Source: Staphylococcus sp. Marseille-Q5304 (lineage in GTDB: Bacteria; Bacillota; Bacilli; Staphylococcales; Staphylococcaceae). From it: a stretch of 64,000 nucleotides of DNA. The notes beneath the pieces are model-generated. The model did not search any database, was not told where the DNA came from, and saw nothing but the letters and a program-made list of their open reading frames with translations. Where the stretch lies: positions 2,108,001-2,172,000 of the forward strand of contig NZ_CALSFP010000001.1 of NCBI RefSeq assembly GCF_943737015.1. The letters run 5' to 3'. Each line of letters begins with the position of its first letter. The stretch's first letter is position 1. Shown piece after piece: positions 7,726-17,173 of this stretch. The position numbers and the translations under genes are program-made.

Positions 7726-9351
7726 TTAGATTTGAAAGTAGAGTGTTTGAGGCAAAAACAAAGACGAAGTGCTGAGGAGCACTTCGTCGAGTGGGGTATC
7801 ATTGAAAAGTTGTTTAATAATTTCATTATTAAGTTTTAGTGTAACGTAGAATTGCTTTTTATGATTCTCATCTTTACGAATGTCAATACGGTCAATAACC
7901 GTTAGGTACAAAGCTTTGAGCTGTGATTTATCCATGGATTCTATATTTTGAAATATTCGTTGTAATAGGGCAGCGATTTGTTTCGTATCATAAGATGGTT
8001 TCTCTTGATTTTGTTGGTGCTTGAGTTGATTCATTTGATTTGTAATGTCATTGAGTTGTGTTTCATATTGATGAATGGTTGGTTTGAGTGCAGATGTTAA
8101 GTCTGGATTGTCTTCGATGGTTTGAATTAGATTTTTTAGTTTAGTGTTTATTTCATCAAATTGTTGCTGCTTATATGCGATATCATGGTTAAGTGCAGCC
8201 ATATCAATTTGACTATCTTGATTAACACGTTCGACAACTTGTTTGAGAACTTTATCGCTTTTGACAATTTCAAGTATTTGATCCATAACGTATTTCTCAA
8301 TCACCTCAGCTCTAACACTATTCGCAGAACATACTTTTGAGCCTTTGTTTCGAAAATTACTACAAGAATAATAGCGTATTCGTTTCTTGGTACCATCTTT
8401 CAATGTGTTCGTTGTGTTACTAGCTGCCATTGGTGCACCACATTGTGGGCAGTGAATAATACCCGTTAATAGATTGGTTCCTTTACCATGCACTTGTGGT
8501 TTTTCACTTACTTGTTTTTTACGTGCTTGTACTTTATCCCATAAGTCTTTGCCAATAATAGGAGCGTGCTTACCTTCAGCGATTACTGGCTTATCATTCA
8601 AGCCTTTACGTCGTTTATCATTCCAATCTTTGTATTTTGCGAATTGAATTTTACCAATATAGAATGGATTTGAGAGAATATAAGTAACAGCTGAAATACT
8701 AAATGGATTACCTTTCTTAGTGACATAACCTTTATGATTGAGTGCATTGGTTATTTTACGATAACCATGACCTTTGGCATAAGATTCAAAGATATATTTA
8801 ACGATGTTAGCTTCATGTTGATTAATCATTAATTCTTTTTTATTATCAGGTATGTTATTATATCCTAAAGGAAGATTGCCCTGATAATAGCCCTCTAAAG
8901 CTCTTTGATGTTTCCCGGTGTAAATATTCTCTAAAATTGTATTTCTTTCAAATTCAGAAAAACTTGCAAGTATCTGAAGCATTAACTTGCCTGTTGAATT
9001 TTTGACTTCCATGCGTTCAGACAAGCTAAAAAATTCAACATTTTGGCGATGAAGTTCTTCGACGATTGTAAGTAAATCGGAAGTATTACGTGCCAAACGA
9101 TTTGTTTTATAAACCATAACACAGTCTAATTTTCCATTTTTAGCATCATTTAACATGCGCTGTAATTCAGGACGGTTCATAGATTTTCCTGATATACCTC
9201 GATCTGCATATATATCAACAAGTTCATAGCCATTAAATTGGCAATATTGCTCTATTTGTGTAATTTGTCCCTCGATGCTATAACCCTCTACTTGTCTCTC
9301 TGTGGACACGCGAATGTACGCTCCGATTCTCTTCTTCTTCATTTCATTCAT
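7726..9351 (-). CDS. ccrB: Cassette chromosome recombinase CcrB
   Basis: This 541-residue large serine recombinase has the length and layout of CcrB. The N-terminal resolvase domain carries the catalytic serine in YIRVSTERQ (Ser16), followed by the arginine-containing VYKTNRLARNTSDLL. A recombinase domain (about residues 150-270) is followed by a zinc ribbon (CPQCGAPM, then YYSCSNF and VCSANS near residues 300-340), a coiled-coil insertion rich in Gln and Asn, and a C-terminus ending in LFLPQTLYFQI as in known CcrB proteins. With CcrA it integrates and excises the SCC at the att site in rlmH. It lies 19 bases after ccrA in one operon. The ccr allotype cannot be assigned by eye. Confidence 0.97.
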   Translation of the reverse strand: MNEMKKKRIGAYIRVSTERQVEGYSIEGQITQIEQYCQFNGYELVDIYADRGISGKSMNRPELQRMLNDAKNGKLDCVMVYKTNRLARNTSDLLTIVEELHRQNVEFFSLSERMEVKNSTGKLMLQILASFSEFERNTILENIYTGKHQRALEGYYQGNLPLGYNNIPDNKKELMINQHEANIVKYIFESYAKGHGYRKITNALNHKGYVTKKGNPFSISAVTYILSNPFYIGKIQFAKYKDWNDKRRKGLNDKPVIAEGKHAPIIGKDLWDKVQARKKQVSEKPQVHGKGTNLLTGIIHCPQCGAPMAASNTTNTLKDGTKKRIRYYSCSNFRNKGSKVCSANSVRAEVIEKYVMDQILEIVKSDKVLKQVVERVNQDSQIDMAALNHDIAYKQQQFDEINTKLKNLIQTIEDNPDLTSALKPTIHQYETQLNDITNQMNQLKHQQNQEKPSYDTKQIAALLQRIFQNIESMDKSQLKALYLTVIDRIDIRKDENHKKQFYVTLKLNNEIIKQLFNDTPLDEVLLSTSSLFLPQTLYFQI

Positions 9352-9370
9352 ATTTTTTCATCCTTTCTGA

Positions 9371-10720
9371 TTAAGCAATCGATGATTGCGTTTTTTGATT
9401 GACGATGTTTAAGGGCTCGTTTTTGAAATAGATACCCGTAAGTGTTTTATTTTTGGTAATATGAATTTCATCAATGTAAGGGTACAATATGTTTAATGTG
9501 AAACGTTGTTGCATGACATTTTGTAAAGCCTTTTGAATTTGATGCGTATGGATTGATGTTATAGGTTTTGACTGTTGTTGAAATGATTGCGTTTGTTCTC
9601 TGAATGTATCTGCATCAATTTTGCCTTGGGCTAATTTTTCTATCAGTTGTTCTTGCGTGACTGTACTTTTAGCTTCTATGTCTTTTTGTTTTTTGAGTCG
9701 TTGTTGAATTGTATGGTTGATTTTCGAATGCAGATGTTGATTTTGAAAGAAGTCTTGACATGTAGATAAGACACTCGCTTCTAATGGTTGTGCGTTGATG
9801 CCCTTGAATTCACAGACAAAACGAGATGCATTCAAATTTTGAGGACAGACATAATAACGTAATGTATGATGCTTTTTTCTAATGGTCATATTTGTGAGTG
9901 TTGAGCTACAACACGGACATTTGATTTTTTGTTTGAGTTGATTAGCTGATGATGTCCGTTTGAGTTGCTTTTGTGAACGTATGGCTTGAGCTTGTTCATA
10001 TATATTAGTCGAAACAATAGAAGGGAACATGTTGTCATATTGTCCGTATTGATTAATGACTCGACCACAATAATTAGAGTTCATGATAATATTACGTACT
10101 TGATAGGGTTTACGATTGATAAATTTCTCATTAGCTTCTAAGTATTGCGCAATTTTTTTATAGCCATATCCTTGAAGATAGTAACTGAATACAGCTTTTA
10201 CTGTTGGTGCTTCTGACTTGTTTATTGTGAATGTCCCATTATGATAGTTATAGCCAAAGGGTGCATGGGTCGTGATGAGTTTACCTTGTTTTGCTTTTTC
10301 TTTGATTCCATTTTTGACTTGTTCGCCTATATTATCAGATTCTAGTTCGGCCAAGCTGATGAAAATATTGAGTTTGAGCCGATCGAATGCTTTATCCATA
10401 TCGAAGTAGCCATCATGAACGCTTAAGATATGAACATGATACTTTTGACACAATTTCATGAGTTTTAATGCATTTTTTAGGTTACGGTGAAGTCGATTCA
10501 GACGATAGCAACATAATACGTTACATTGTCCTTGTTGAATCAGTTCAGTAACTTGTTGGTAACCATTTCGCTTATCAGTGCGTCCTGATTGCTTATCGCT
10601 ATAAAAGGTAATGTGTTGAATACTGTGTTTTTCGGCTAGTGCTTTGATGGTCTGTTTCTGTGCTGCTAGAGATTGTTGTTTGAGTGTACTTTGACGTAAG
10701 TAACCAATTGCTTGTTTCAT
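9371..10720 (-). CDS. ccrA: Cassette chromosome recombinase CcrA
   Basis: Starting at ATG 10720 (MKQAIGYLRQST) behind AAGGAGGAAATAAG, the product is 449 residues, the usual CcrA size; a longer frame to 10738 lacks a site. The serine recombinase catalytic residue is Ser11, with CCYRLNRLHRNLKNAL as the arginine-bearing helix. A recombinase domain follows, then a zinc ribbon (CPCCSSTL, YYVCPQN, FVCEF, about residues 268-310) and a Gln-rich coiled-coil tail. CcrA pairs with CcrB; CcrB can recombine some sites alone while CcrA widens site use, as known for the family. The gene is complete, so the cassette is potentially mobile. Confidence 0.97.
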   Translation of the reverse strand: MKQAIGYLRQSTLKQQSLAAQKQTIKALAEKHSIQHITFYSDKQSGRTDKRNGYQQVTELIQQGQCNVLCCYRLNRLHRNLKNALKLMKLCQKYHVHILSVHDGYFDMDKAFDRLKLNIFISLAELESDNIGEQVKNGIKEKAKQGKLITTHAPFGYNYHNGTFTINKSEAPTVKAVFSYYLQGYGYKKIAQYLEANEKFINRKPYQVRNIIMNSNYCGRVINQYGQYDNMFPSIVSTNIYEQAQAIRSQKQLKRTSSANQLKQKIKCPCCSSTLTNMTIRKKHHTLRYYVCPQNLNASRFVCEFKGINAQPLEASVLSTCQDFFQNQHLHSKINHTIQQRLKKQKDIEAKSTVTQEQLIEKLAQGKIDADTFREQTQSFQQQSKPITSIHTHQIQKALQNVMQQRFTLNILYPYIDEIHITKNKTLTGIYFKNEPLNIVNQKTQSSIA

Positions 10721-10775
10721 CTTATTTCCTCCTTCCAAAGTGATAATATATATTTATGAACGAATTTATAGATAA

Positions 10776-10800
10776 GCCCAACACCTGGCTGGTGTTGGGC
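10776..10800. terminator. Hairpin upstream of ccrA
   Basis: A perfect 10-bp inverted repeat (GCCCAACACC / GGTGTTGGGC) with a 5-base loop lies between the 21-residue ORF and ccrA. No long T-run follows on either strand, so it may attenuate rather than fully stop transcription into ccrAB. Confidence 0.6.
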
Positions 10801-10807
10801 GTTATTA

Positions 10808-10873
10808 TTAGTCATCAGCGTGATTAATTTCTTCAATCACTAAATCAGCAAGTAATGTGATTAATTCGTCCAT
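10808..10873 (-). CDS. 21-residue SCC micropeptide
   Basis: A short frame begins at ATG 10873 after a strong GGGAGGAAGAAT site and ends at TAA 10808, just before the hairpin at 10776-10800. The peptide begins MDELITLLADLVIEEINH and is acidic and amphipathic, with a regular pattern of Leu, Ile and Val. The strong ribosome binding site and its place between the helicase operon and ccrA suggest it is translated. It could be a leader peptide controlling ccrAB expression or a small functional peptide; neither is shown. Confidence 0.5.
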   Translation of the reverse strand: MDELITLLADLVIEEINHADD

Positions 10874-10911
10874 ATTCTTCCTCCCAATTGACTTTGATAG
10901 TAGTAAAAGTG

Positions 10912-11187
10912 TTATACCAACTTTGGAAATATTGTAATGAATTCAATTTTTCGCTTTGAGCAGATTTGCTCCAACTCAGGATAATCTTCATAAATGCCCC
11001 AAAAGACGATACGTTTAGGTTTGACGTGCTTCAGTTTAATATCATTTATTAATTGGTTATCGTCGTTATAATCTTTTGTGATTTTATAACCATGTTCTTT
11101 ACAATATGCTTTTACAGTATCAATTGGTTCGTCTAAGTAGACTTCTCTTTCATCTGTAATATTATGTGCTAATGCAACTACATTCAT
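10912..11187 (-). CDS. SCC hypothetical protein between the helicase and ccrA
   Basis: The 91-residue frame starts at ATG 11187 (MNVVALAHNITDEREVYLD) after a CGGAGGTATTAACT site; the in-frame extension to 11253 is less likely. The protein has an acidic first half, then KPKRIVFWGIYEDYPELEQIC and a hydrophobic end, and no recognised catalytic motif. It resembles the small conserved ORF found between the DUF927 helicase and ccr genes in other SCC elements. It belongs to the helicase operon by strand and spacing (69 bases). Function is unknown. Confidence 0.6.
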   Translation of the reverse strand: MNVVALAHNITDEREVYLDEPIDTVKAYCKEHGYKITKDYNDDNQLINDIKLKHVKPKRIVFWGIYEDYPELEQICSKRKIEFITIFPKLV

Positions 11188-11255
11188 AGTTAATACCTCC
11201 GGTTGATTTAATGAGCTACAACGCATAGAGCGTTGTAGCGGTATAATATTCAAAT

Positions 11256-13049
11256 TTATAGTTCTGAATCGTCATTTGCTTCTTTTTCTTTCGCTTGTTT
11301 AATAAAATTATTAAGCAAATCTGGATTTGTATTATTATCAAATTTCGGTGGTGTGAAAGTTTCTGTATTGGAACTTAAGCCAAAAATAGGGGCAAGTTCT
11401 TTATCCAATTTAAGATGATAGAATACTATAGTTTTTGATTTGCCCGTTGCATCTTTGATGCTACGTTTAGTTGTTTTACGGTTACGATCAGATTGAATAT
11501 GTCCCTTATCTCGCAGTGAATTGACGACGTTCTGTACGTCTTGATATTGGTTTTCTTCTAACATGCGTTTAAAAACATCTTTCAGTATTTTGACTTGAAT
11601 ATGATCATCTTTCAGTTCAATAAGCCCGTAATTTTCGATCATATTTGAGAGTTTATTGTCTTCCGAGAATTTTCCTCTATTCTGTGCCACAAATTGGGTG
11701 ATAGTTTCGAGAGCTTTGGAAGACAGATCTCGTTCACTAACAGAATCTAAATGATAGTTAATGAGGTAGTCTCTAACTGCATCCAAATTGATAGGTGTCG
11801 CGATTACACGTTCTAATATTAGTGCTGAAGTCGTAATGGTGGCGTAGCGCTTGAACATGCGGATACCTGTATTGCTCGTTTCATTTTCTAGTTGCGTTTT
11901 GAACCATTGATGCTCAGTTCGGAACCATTGAATGACTTCTGCTTCACGATTAAGTAGGTACTCGGCGACTAATGGCATCACATGACCGTAATTAGCTGAT
12001 GTTGCCTTTTTAATGGCATCAGCATTTTCAGCGCTTGTCGTAAAGGCTTCAGATATTTCGATTGTACGTACATTCAAACCGTCATTACGTGCAGATTTAT
12101 TGAAAATACTAAATTCTGATGTGCTGATGATTGACGTACTTGATTGTTTGATAGGTTTAATATCTCCATGAATATTTGCACGTTGACGACCTTGCCCTTC
12201 AGATAGACTATACAAAATCTCAGTGAATTGACCCAATCTAGAAATAGAAAGTTCGTCTAAGACGATAGGCACGCCATAATTATTATTTATATAAGCTTCT
12301 AAGGCATTAGGTGTACCGTTCCAAGATCGGAACAAAGTTTTGCTTCCCTTATTAGGGTTACCACATATAGAGACGGCTAGAGTAGCAGCTGAAGTCTTAC
12401 CTGAAGAGGATTGACCTCGGAAACTATAGATGGTACCGGAAAACTCAATTTCATGTAAGTTTTTAAGGTAGGCTGTGACTAATGATGAAACGCCAAAAAT
12501 CACTGCGAGCTCCAGTAACAAGTTCCCTTTTACTTCATCAAGATACATTTGCCACCAGTTCCTAAAAGTACCTTTAGGTTGCAAATCATATTGTGTGTTG
12601 CATAGGATATCTTCATTTAAAGAATGCTGTACTTTTTTAGATAAATAAGGTTCATCCAACGATATGATAGGGTAATTCTCAGTGCTAATCACACCAACAC
12701 CTTGATACATTGGCGATATAGGTGTTTGAGTTCGCATTTGTTGAAGAATGAATCCCAAATCGCGGGTAAATTTTTCATTAACATTGAATCCGAATTTGAT
12801 GATGGTAGGAAGCTTTTGTGATGATAAAATATCAGCCTCTTCAATTAATTCGGTATTATTAAAATCTGATAAAATAATTTTTTCAACTTTAGTCTCGGGA
12901 TCTATGAATCTTGCTGTTATAACAATGGGGCTTGATATGAAAACTTTTTTATCCTCATCTTCGTTTTTCTTGGCAGGGATAATTAAAAACCAACCGACCA
13001 TTGTCAAAATCGCATTCCCAAGTTTGAAAGGTAAGTTTGAAGGGTTCAT
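11256..13049 (-). CDS. cch2: SCC DUF927 helicase (Cch2-like)
   Basis: This 597-residue protein matches the DUF927 ATPases carried by many SCC elements, described in the literature as the cassette helicase Cch2. An N-terminal domain is followed by a P-loop in SFRGQSSSGKTSAATLA near residue 215 and a Walker B strand, VPIVLDELS, near residue 265. A conserved arginine-containing sensor region (STSEFSIF, NDGLNVRTIEI) and a winged-helix-like C-terminus come next. The start overlaps the upstream stop by one base (TAATG), so it is translationally coupled to the 96-residue gene. It probably unwinds the excised circular cassette during replication; that role is known for relatives and inferred here. 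Confidence 0.85.
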   Translation of the reverse strand: MNPSNLPFKLGNAILTMVGWFLIIPAKKNEDEDKKVFISSPIVITARFIDPETKVEKIILSDFNNTELIEEADILSSQKLPTIIKFGFNVNEKFTRDLGFILQQMRTQTPISPMYQGVGVISTENYPIISLDEPYLSKKVQHSLNEDILCNTQYDLQPKGTFRNWWQMYLDEVKGNLLLELAVIFGVSSLVTAYLKNLHEIEFSGTIYSFRGQSSSGKTSAATLAVSICGNPNKGSKTLFRSWNGTPNALEAYINNNYGVPIVLDELSISRLGQFTEILYSLSEGQGRQRANIHGDIKPIKQSSTSIISTSEFSIFNKSARNDGLNVRTIEISEAFTTSAENADAIKKATSANYGHVMPLVAEYLLNREAEVIQWFRTEHQWFKTQLENETSNTGIRMFKRYATITTSALILERVIATPINLDAVRDYLINYHLDSVSERDLSSKALETITQFVAQNRGKFSEDNKLSNMIENYGLIELKDDHIQVKILKDVFKRMLEENQYQDVQNVVNSLRDKGHIQSDRNRKTTKRSIKDATGKSKTIVFYHLKLDKELAPIFGLSSNTETFTPPKFDNNTNPDLLNNFIKQAKEKEANDDSEL

Positions 13050-13339
13050 TAGAACCCACCTCCTTTCCAGTTACTTTTGTGACGCATTGGATTTGGTCCT
13101 GTTTTACGATACACTAAGTTCCTGTTGCTATTCTTACCAATAATGACAAATGGGACATTTGGCATGTTCTTTATAAAGTATGAAAACCAGCGACCAACAT
13201 CTTGTTGTAATTCAGTTGAACATGTCTCAGTTTTTATTTTTAAGTCATGAAATGTAAATGTAGGGTCTTCAGATAGACTGAAAGCAACACCTAAACGTCT
13301 TCTTTTAACTTCGTTAAACTCTTCACCTTTGTACTGCAT
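13049..13339 (-). CDS. Small partner of the SCC helicase
   Basis: This 96-residue basic protein begins MQYKGEEFNEVKRRRLGVAF and ends with a Lys/Asn/Gly-rich tail. The centre (FTFHDLKIKTETC..LQQDVGRWFSYFI) has no motif I recognise. Its stop shares a base with the helicase start, so the two are made together. In SCC elements a small protein called MP is encoded beside Cch2 and partners an A-family primase-polymerase, CcPol. Position and size fit that role, but no CcPol gene is visible here, so the assignment is tentative. Confidence 0.5.
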   Translation of the reverse strand: MQYKGEEFNEVKRRRLGVAFSLSEDPTFTFHDLKIKTETCSTELQQDVGRWFSYFIKNMPNVPFVIIGKNSNRNLVYRKTGPNPMRHKSNWKGGGF

Positions 13340-13477
13340 AATTATTTACCTCCAAATGTATTAATTTGTGTATCGGCCGAATACATATATAACTATATAG
13401 GTAATAGTGTGAAGAGTAAGTCTGTAAAATAGACTTGAAAATTCCATACAAAAATTTTCGTGTAATATATTGACAAA

Positions 13478-13503
13478 AAAAGTGCCGATTTTCATCGGCA
13501 CTT
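13478..13503 (-). terminator. Terminator of the 333-residue gene
   Basis: A 10-bp stem (AAGTGCCGAT / ATCGGCACTT) with a 4-base loop is followed on the minus strand by seven T residues. It sits 16 bases after the stop of the 13519-14520 gene and separates it from the helicase operon. Confidence 0.85.
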
Positions 13504-13518
13504 CTTTAATAATGATAA

Positions 13519-14520
13519 CTATTTCGTTGTTATAAAAAAATATTCAGATTGATTATCTTCATCTTTATCAATATCTTTCTTATAATGATAATTTAAAGCT
13601 TTTTTTAATTCAGCAATAAGTTTATTGCGATTTTCTTTGGTGTACTTTGGTGTATCCACTAACTCACTTTGACTTAATAATCTAATGACTAGGGCTTTAG
13701 GGGCAGATGCTTTAGTTTCTTTGTTAGTTAAATATTTCGCAAGATTTACGTCAATTTGAACGCGGCGTTCTTGTTCTAAATAGTCACTATAGCTATAAGA
13801 TTGAGATGCAGCTAATCTTACATTAACTTCATCCTTGAGTTCATCTAATTCATCCATATAGTAATTAATTATATCTATTTTTTGAGCACTGCTAACATTT
13901 GGAGCTGTTATTATATCGATAACCTTAGATTTTATACCAACTTCGATATTTGAATCGATTAAGAAATATAAATGGTAATTTGTCATAGCAGTTTTATAAT
14001 CAATAGGATTAGTAATTTCATTTTTTATAAAATAATATAAGTTATCATTAATTTTATTTGTAGATTCTATATCTTTTTTATTAACGCCATTTTTTAAAAA
14101 ATGGATATAATCAGAGTTATTCGACAATATATCATGTATAACAAATTTACTATCACATTTAAATGCATAGGATTTTCCAATTTTAAAATTTTCAGAATCA
14201 ATACCAAGTGCAAGGCAAAACTTTTTGAAATTTGCTGAAAAGTTAGTTTTAGTTGGCACAAATAAATCATGATCTTCCCATTTTTTTTGCTTATTTTCTT
14301 CATTTGTATTACTGCATCCATCAAGAAGATATAATTCATATTTAACTATGTCAGTTAAAATCATTGGATATTTTACCTTGTTACGAGTGTTGCGATTATT
14401 ATTTAATTCCTCATAAGATTTACTTGCTTGACTCATCACTTCTTTTACTTCCTTTGTATCCATATTTTCAATTATTGATTGTAACTCATGTCCCCAATTG
14501 CTATACATCAAATCACTCAT
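13519..14520 (-). CDS. Hypothetical protein upstream of the SCC helicase operon
   Basis: This 333-residue soluble, Asn- and Lys-rich protein begins MSDLMYSNWGHELQSIIEN. I recognise no domain. The C-terminal third contains DELDELKDEVNVRLAASQSYSYSDYLEQERR, probably helical, and a basic segment near KALVIRLLSQSELVDTPKYT that could be a winged helix. It has its own terminator and lies where other SCC elements carry replication genes such as the CcPol polymerase, but polymerase motifs are absent. The composition is more AT-rich than the ccr genes. It may be a cassette accessory or regulatory protein; no function can be assigned. Confidence 0.45.
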   Translation of the reverse strand: MSDLMYSNWGHELQSIIENMDTKEVKEVMSQASKSYEELNNNRNTRNKVKYPMILTDIVKYELYLLDGCSNTNEENKQKKWEDHDLFVPTKTNFSANFKKFCLALGIDSENFKIGKSYAFKCDSKFVIHDILSNNSDYIHFLKNGVNKKDIESTNKINDNLYYFIKNEITNPIDYKTAMTNYHLYFLIDSNIEVGIKSKVIDIITAPNVSSAQKIDIINYYMDELDELKDEVNVRLAASQSYSYSDYLEQERRVQIDVNLAKYLTNKETKASAPKALVIRLLSQSELVDTPKYTKENRNKLIAELKKALNYHYKKDIDKDEDNQSEYFFITTK

Positions 14521-14684
14521 TTCTAATTTTTAAATAATTATATCTTAAGAATTGTGAATATATAGAGAGAACATAGGTTCTTGATTTGTTATAATTATTT
14601 GTATTAAGTAATTTCGTTATAAAGTGGATTGAACAATAGAAATTAAAAGAATACATTTATTAATTTACAAAATTTTAAATTTAT

Positions 14685-14724
14685 AAAAAGGGACTATAAG
14701 CTATGTCTAACTACTTATAGTCCT
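14685..14724 (-). terminator. Terminator of the cstAB operon
   Basis: A 10-bp inverted repeat (GGACTATAAG / CTTATAGTCC) lies 20 bases after the cstB stop and is followed by a T-run on the minus strand. Confidence 0.85.
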
Positions 14725-14742
14725 TCTTCATTAGTATAAATA

Positions 14743-16071
14743 TTAAGAAAGTTGTATATCTTTATAACCTTCATTTACATTAATAATGTTGTGATAACCT
14801 TTGTGTTCTAAAATACCAATAGCTATCGAACTTCTAATGCCAGACTGACAGTGTACATAAATAACATCGTTTTTATTGAAAGGTAAATCTGTTTCTAAAA
14901 GTTTGCCGTGTGGTACATGAACCGCTTGAGATAAGTGGCCATTATTCCATTCATTATCATTACGTACATCTAATATATGTGATTCGTTACCTGTAATGTC
15001 TTCACTATGAATGGAACGTGTTTGAATCTTAGATTGCGGTAATTGATATCCAGCAATATCATCGTATCCAATGAGTTGTAAGGTGTGCGTTGCTTTTGAA
15101 ACAAGGTGATAGTCTCCAATCAAGTTAATTTCTTGATCATAGTTTAGATACCAGCCAATTTGATTGATGAAATTTTTATCATATGGAATATTGATTGTAC
15201 CTTCAATATGTCCACCATGATAAGCCTCCTTACTGCGGAGATCAAAAGTTAATCTGTTTGTATTTGTAGCTGGATAAACCGTATAAGGTTGATATAAATT
15301 CATACCGAATTGATTAATTTTTTTCATTTGTGCAAAATGATGTGGTGGTGCAGGTTGGTCAGAAATGAGTTTATCGATAAAGGTAGCTTCGTTATTTTCA
15401 GAAAAAGCCCAGTTCGTTTGTTTTTCATAGCCAAGAGTAGATGTTGGAATAGCACCTAAAGATTTACCACAAGGACTACCAGCGCCATGGCCAGGCCAAA
15501 TTTGAATGTAGTCTGGCAAGTCTTTAATACTTTCAATCGATTTAAACATTTGTTTAGCGCCTATTTCAGATGATCCTTCTACTTTAACCGCTTTTTCTAG
15601 TAAATCAGGTCTACCAATATCTCCTACAAAAATAAAATCACCACTGAATAGTCCCATTGGAACTTGTGCTTCAGCACCTTTGTCAGTAAGTAAAAAACTT
15701 ATACTTTCTGGCGTGTGACCAGGTGTATGAAGCACTTTTAATTTTATATTTCCTACATAAATATCGTCATTATGTTGAACAAAATGAGTGTGGTTAGGCA
15801 TATTTTTATAACCTAATGTGTCATCACTTTCACCTGATACATAAATATTAGCATTTAACTTTATAGCAACATCTCTAATTCCTGAAGAAAAATCTGCATG
15901 TATATGTGTTTCAGCTGCATGAGTAATAGTTAAACCTTCTTCATCAGCAACTCGAATATATGAAGATAAGTCACGAATAGGATCAATAATCATGGCTTCT
16001 CCAGTTTTTTGACAACCGATTAAATAAGATGCTTGAGATAAATGTTTATTATAAAATTGTTTAAAAAACAT
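14743..16071 (-). CDS. cstB: CstB, persulfide dioxygenase-sulfurtransferase
   Basis: This 442-residue protein has an N-terminal metallo-beta-lactamase domain with the iron ligands in THIHADFSSG and the HTPGHTPESISF strand, then IWPGHGAGSPCG with a reactive cysteine. It ends with a linker pseudo-rhodanese and a C-terminal rhodanese whose catalytic cysteine is in VIYVHCQSGIRSS. The three-part layout is that of CstB, a non-heme Fe(II) persulfide dioxygenase that turns two low-molecular-weight persulfides into thiosulfate. It follows cstA by 18 bases and shares its CstR-controlled promoter. The start follows AAAGGAATGATATT. Confidence 0.93.
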   Translation of the reverse strand: MFFKQFYNKHLSQASYLIGCQKTGEAMIIDPIRDLSSYIRVADEEGLTITHAAETHIHADFSSGIRDVAIKLNANIYVSGESDDTLGYKNMPNHTHFVQHNDDIYVGNIKLKVLHTPGHTPESISFLLTDKGAEAQVPMGLFSGDFIFVGDIGRPDLLEKAVKVEGSSEIGAKQMFKSIESIKDLPDYIQIWPGHGAGSPCGKSLGAIPTSTLGYEKQTNWAFSENNEATFIDKLISDQPAPPHHFAQMKKINQFGMNLYQPYTVYPATNTNRLTFDLRSKEAYHGGHIEGTINIPYDKNFINQIGWYLNYDQEINLIGDYHLVSKATHTLQLIGYDDIAGYQLPQSKIQTRSIHSEDITGNESHILDVRNDNEWNNGHLSQAVHVPHGKLLETDLPFNKNDVIYVHCQSGIRSSIAIGILEHKGYHNIINVNEGYKDIQLS

Positions 16072-16089
16072 AATATCATTCCTTTCTAA

Positions 16090-17157
16090 TTATATAAATA
16101 AATTGTGATTAGCTTGTTCTGTATATCCAATATATGCACCTACGCCACCGTATTCTACATCATCACGTAGTTCTTCTTTTGTAATGCCCATCAAATCCAT
16201 ACTCATTGTACAAGCGATAAGTTTAACACCTTGCTCAACTGCTTGATCAATAAGAGAAGGTAAAGTATCGACATTTTTCTTTTTCATGACATAACGCATC
16301 ATTAGATTGCCTAAACCAAACATATTCATTTTAGAAATAGGCATGTTAATTGGTGAATGTGGAAGCATGAAGTCAAAAAGTTTTGCAATACCTTTTTTCT
16401 TAATACGTTGACTTTGAATTTTTTTAAGTGCATTTAAGCCCCAAAATGTACAAAAGATGGTTACATCTCTACCTGCGGCTTTAGCACCATTAGCAATAAT
16501 CATTGCTGCAACTGCTTTATCTAGCTCGCCGCTAAATAAAACAATCGTTGTTCCATTTTTCGTGTGTGTCACTTCTATATTTTTATTTTCTTCTTTTTGA
16601 ATAATAGCGCGAATTTCATTACCAGAATCATTGAGTCTAACAAGTGTATGTCCAGTTTGTTTGACCCAACTTTTAATATCATTTAAAAATCCGTGATCAG
16701 TTACAACAACTTCTATTTGGTCACCAATAGCGATGTTTTTGATTTCTTTACTAATATTAACAATAGGTCCTGGACACTGTAGATTACTATAATTGAATGT
16801 CTTACGATTATCTTTAATTTCTCTATCTTCTTTTACTTTAGATAAATTATCATTATGATGTTGTTGTTCGTATGCGGTATAACCTCCGTCTAAATTCACC
16901 ACATCGTATCCGCGTTGTGCAAGAAATTGACTGGCTTTTCTACTTCTATTACCACTTTTACAATAGATATAGTAAGTTTTATTTTTGCTTTGTTTAAAAG
17001 TCTCTATATTCTCAACTGAATGTAATAAAGCGTTTTTAATGTGTACTAATTCAAATTCTTCAGGATGTCGAACGTCAATTAATTGACCCTTAGAACTCAA
17101 TTCTTGTAATTCTTTTTTAGTGAAATCATTAATGTGTTTCGTTTTATATTGTGACAT
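16090..17157 (-). CDS. cstA: CstA, multidomain sulfurtransferase
   Basis: The 355-residue protein has three sulfur-transfer modules in the CstA order. The N-terminal rhodanese has its catalytic cysteine in YYIYCKSGNRSRKA (about residue 66). A TusA-like domain carries NLQCPGPIVNISKEI (cysteine near 128). The C-terminal DsrE-like domain has its cysteine in KLIACTMSMDLMG. In Staphylococcus it accepts persulfide sulfur and works with CstB to clear excess sulfide. The start at 17157 follows AAAGGAGGCAATT. The promoter lies in the 139-base gap shared with cstR, which contains two CstR operators. Confidence 0.93.
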   Translation of the reverse strand: MSQYKTKHINDFTKKELQELSSKGQLIDVRHPEEFELVHIKNALLHSVENIETFKQSKNKTYYIYCKSGNRSRKASQFLAQRGYDVVNLDGGYTAYEQQHHNDNLSKVKEDREIKDNRKTFNYSNLQCPGPIVNISKEIKNIAIGDQIEVVVTDHGFLNDIKSWVKQTGHTLVRLNDSGNEIRAIIQKEENKNIEVTHTKNGTTIVLFSGELDKAVAAMIIANGAKAAGRDVTIFCTFWGLNALKKIQSQRIKKKGIAKLFDFMLPHSPINMPISKMNMFGLGNLMMRYVMKKKNVDTLPSLIDQAVEQGVKLIACTMSMDLMGITKEELRDDVEYGGVGAYIGYTEQANHNLFI

Positions 17158-17173
17158 AATTGCCTCCTTTTAA

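Noticed and set aside
12748..13143. A 131-residue plus-strand frame antisense to the helicase start
   Set aside because: It covers two well-supported coupled genes on the other strand and shows no start signal or recognisable domain.
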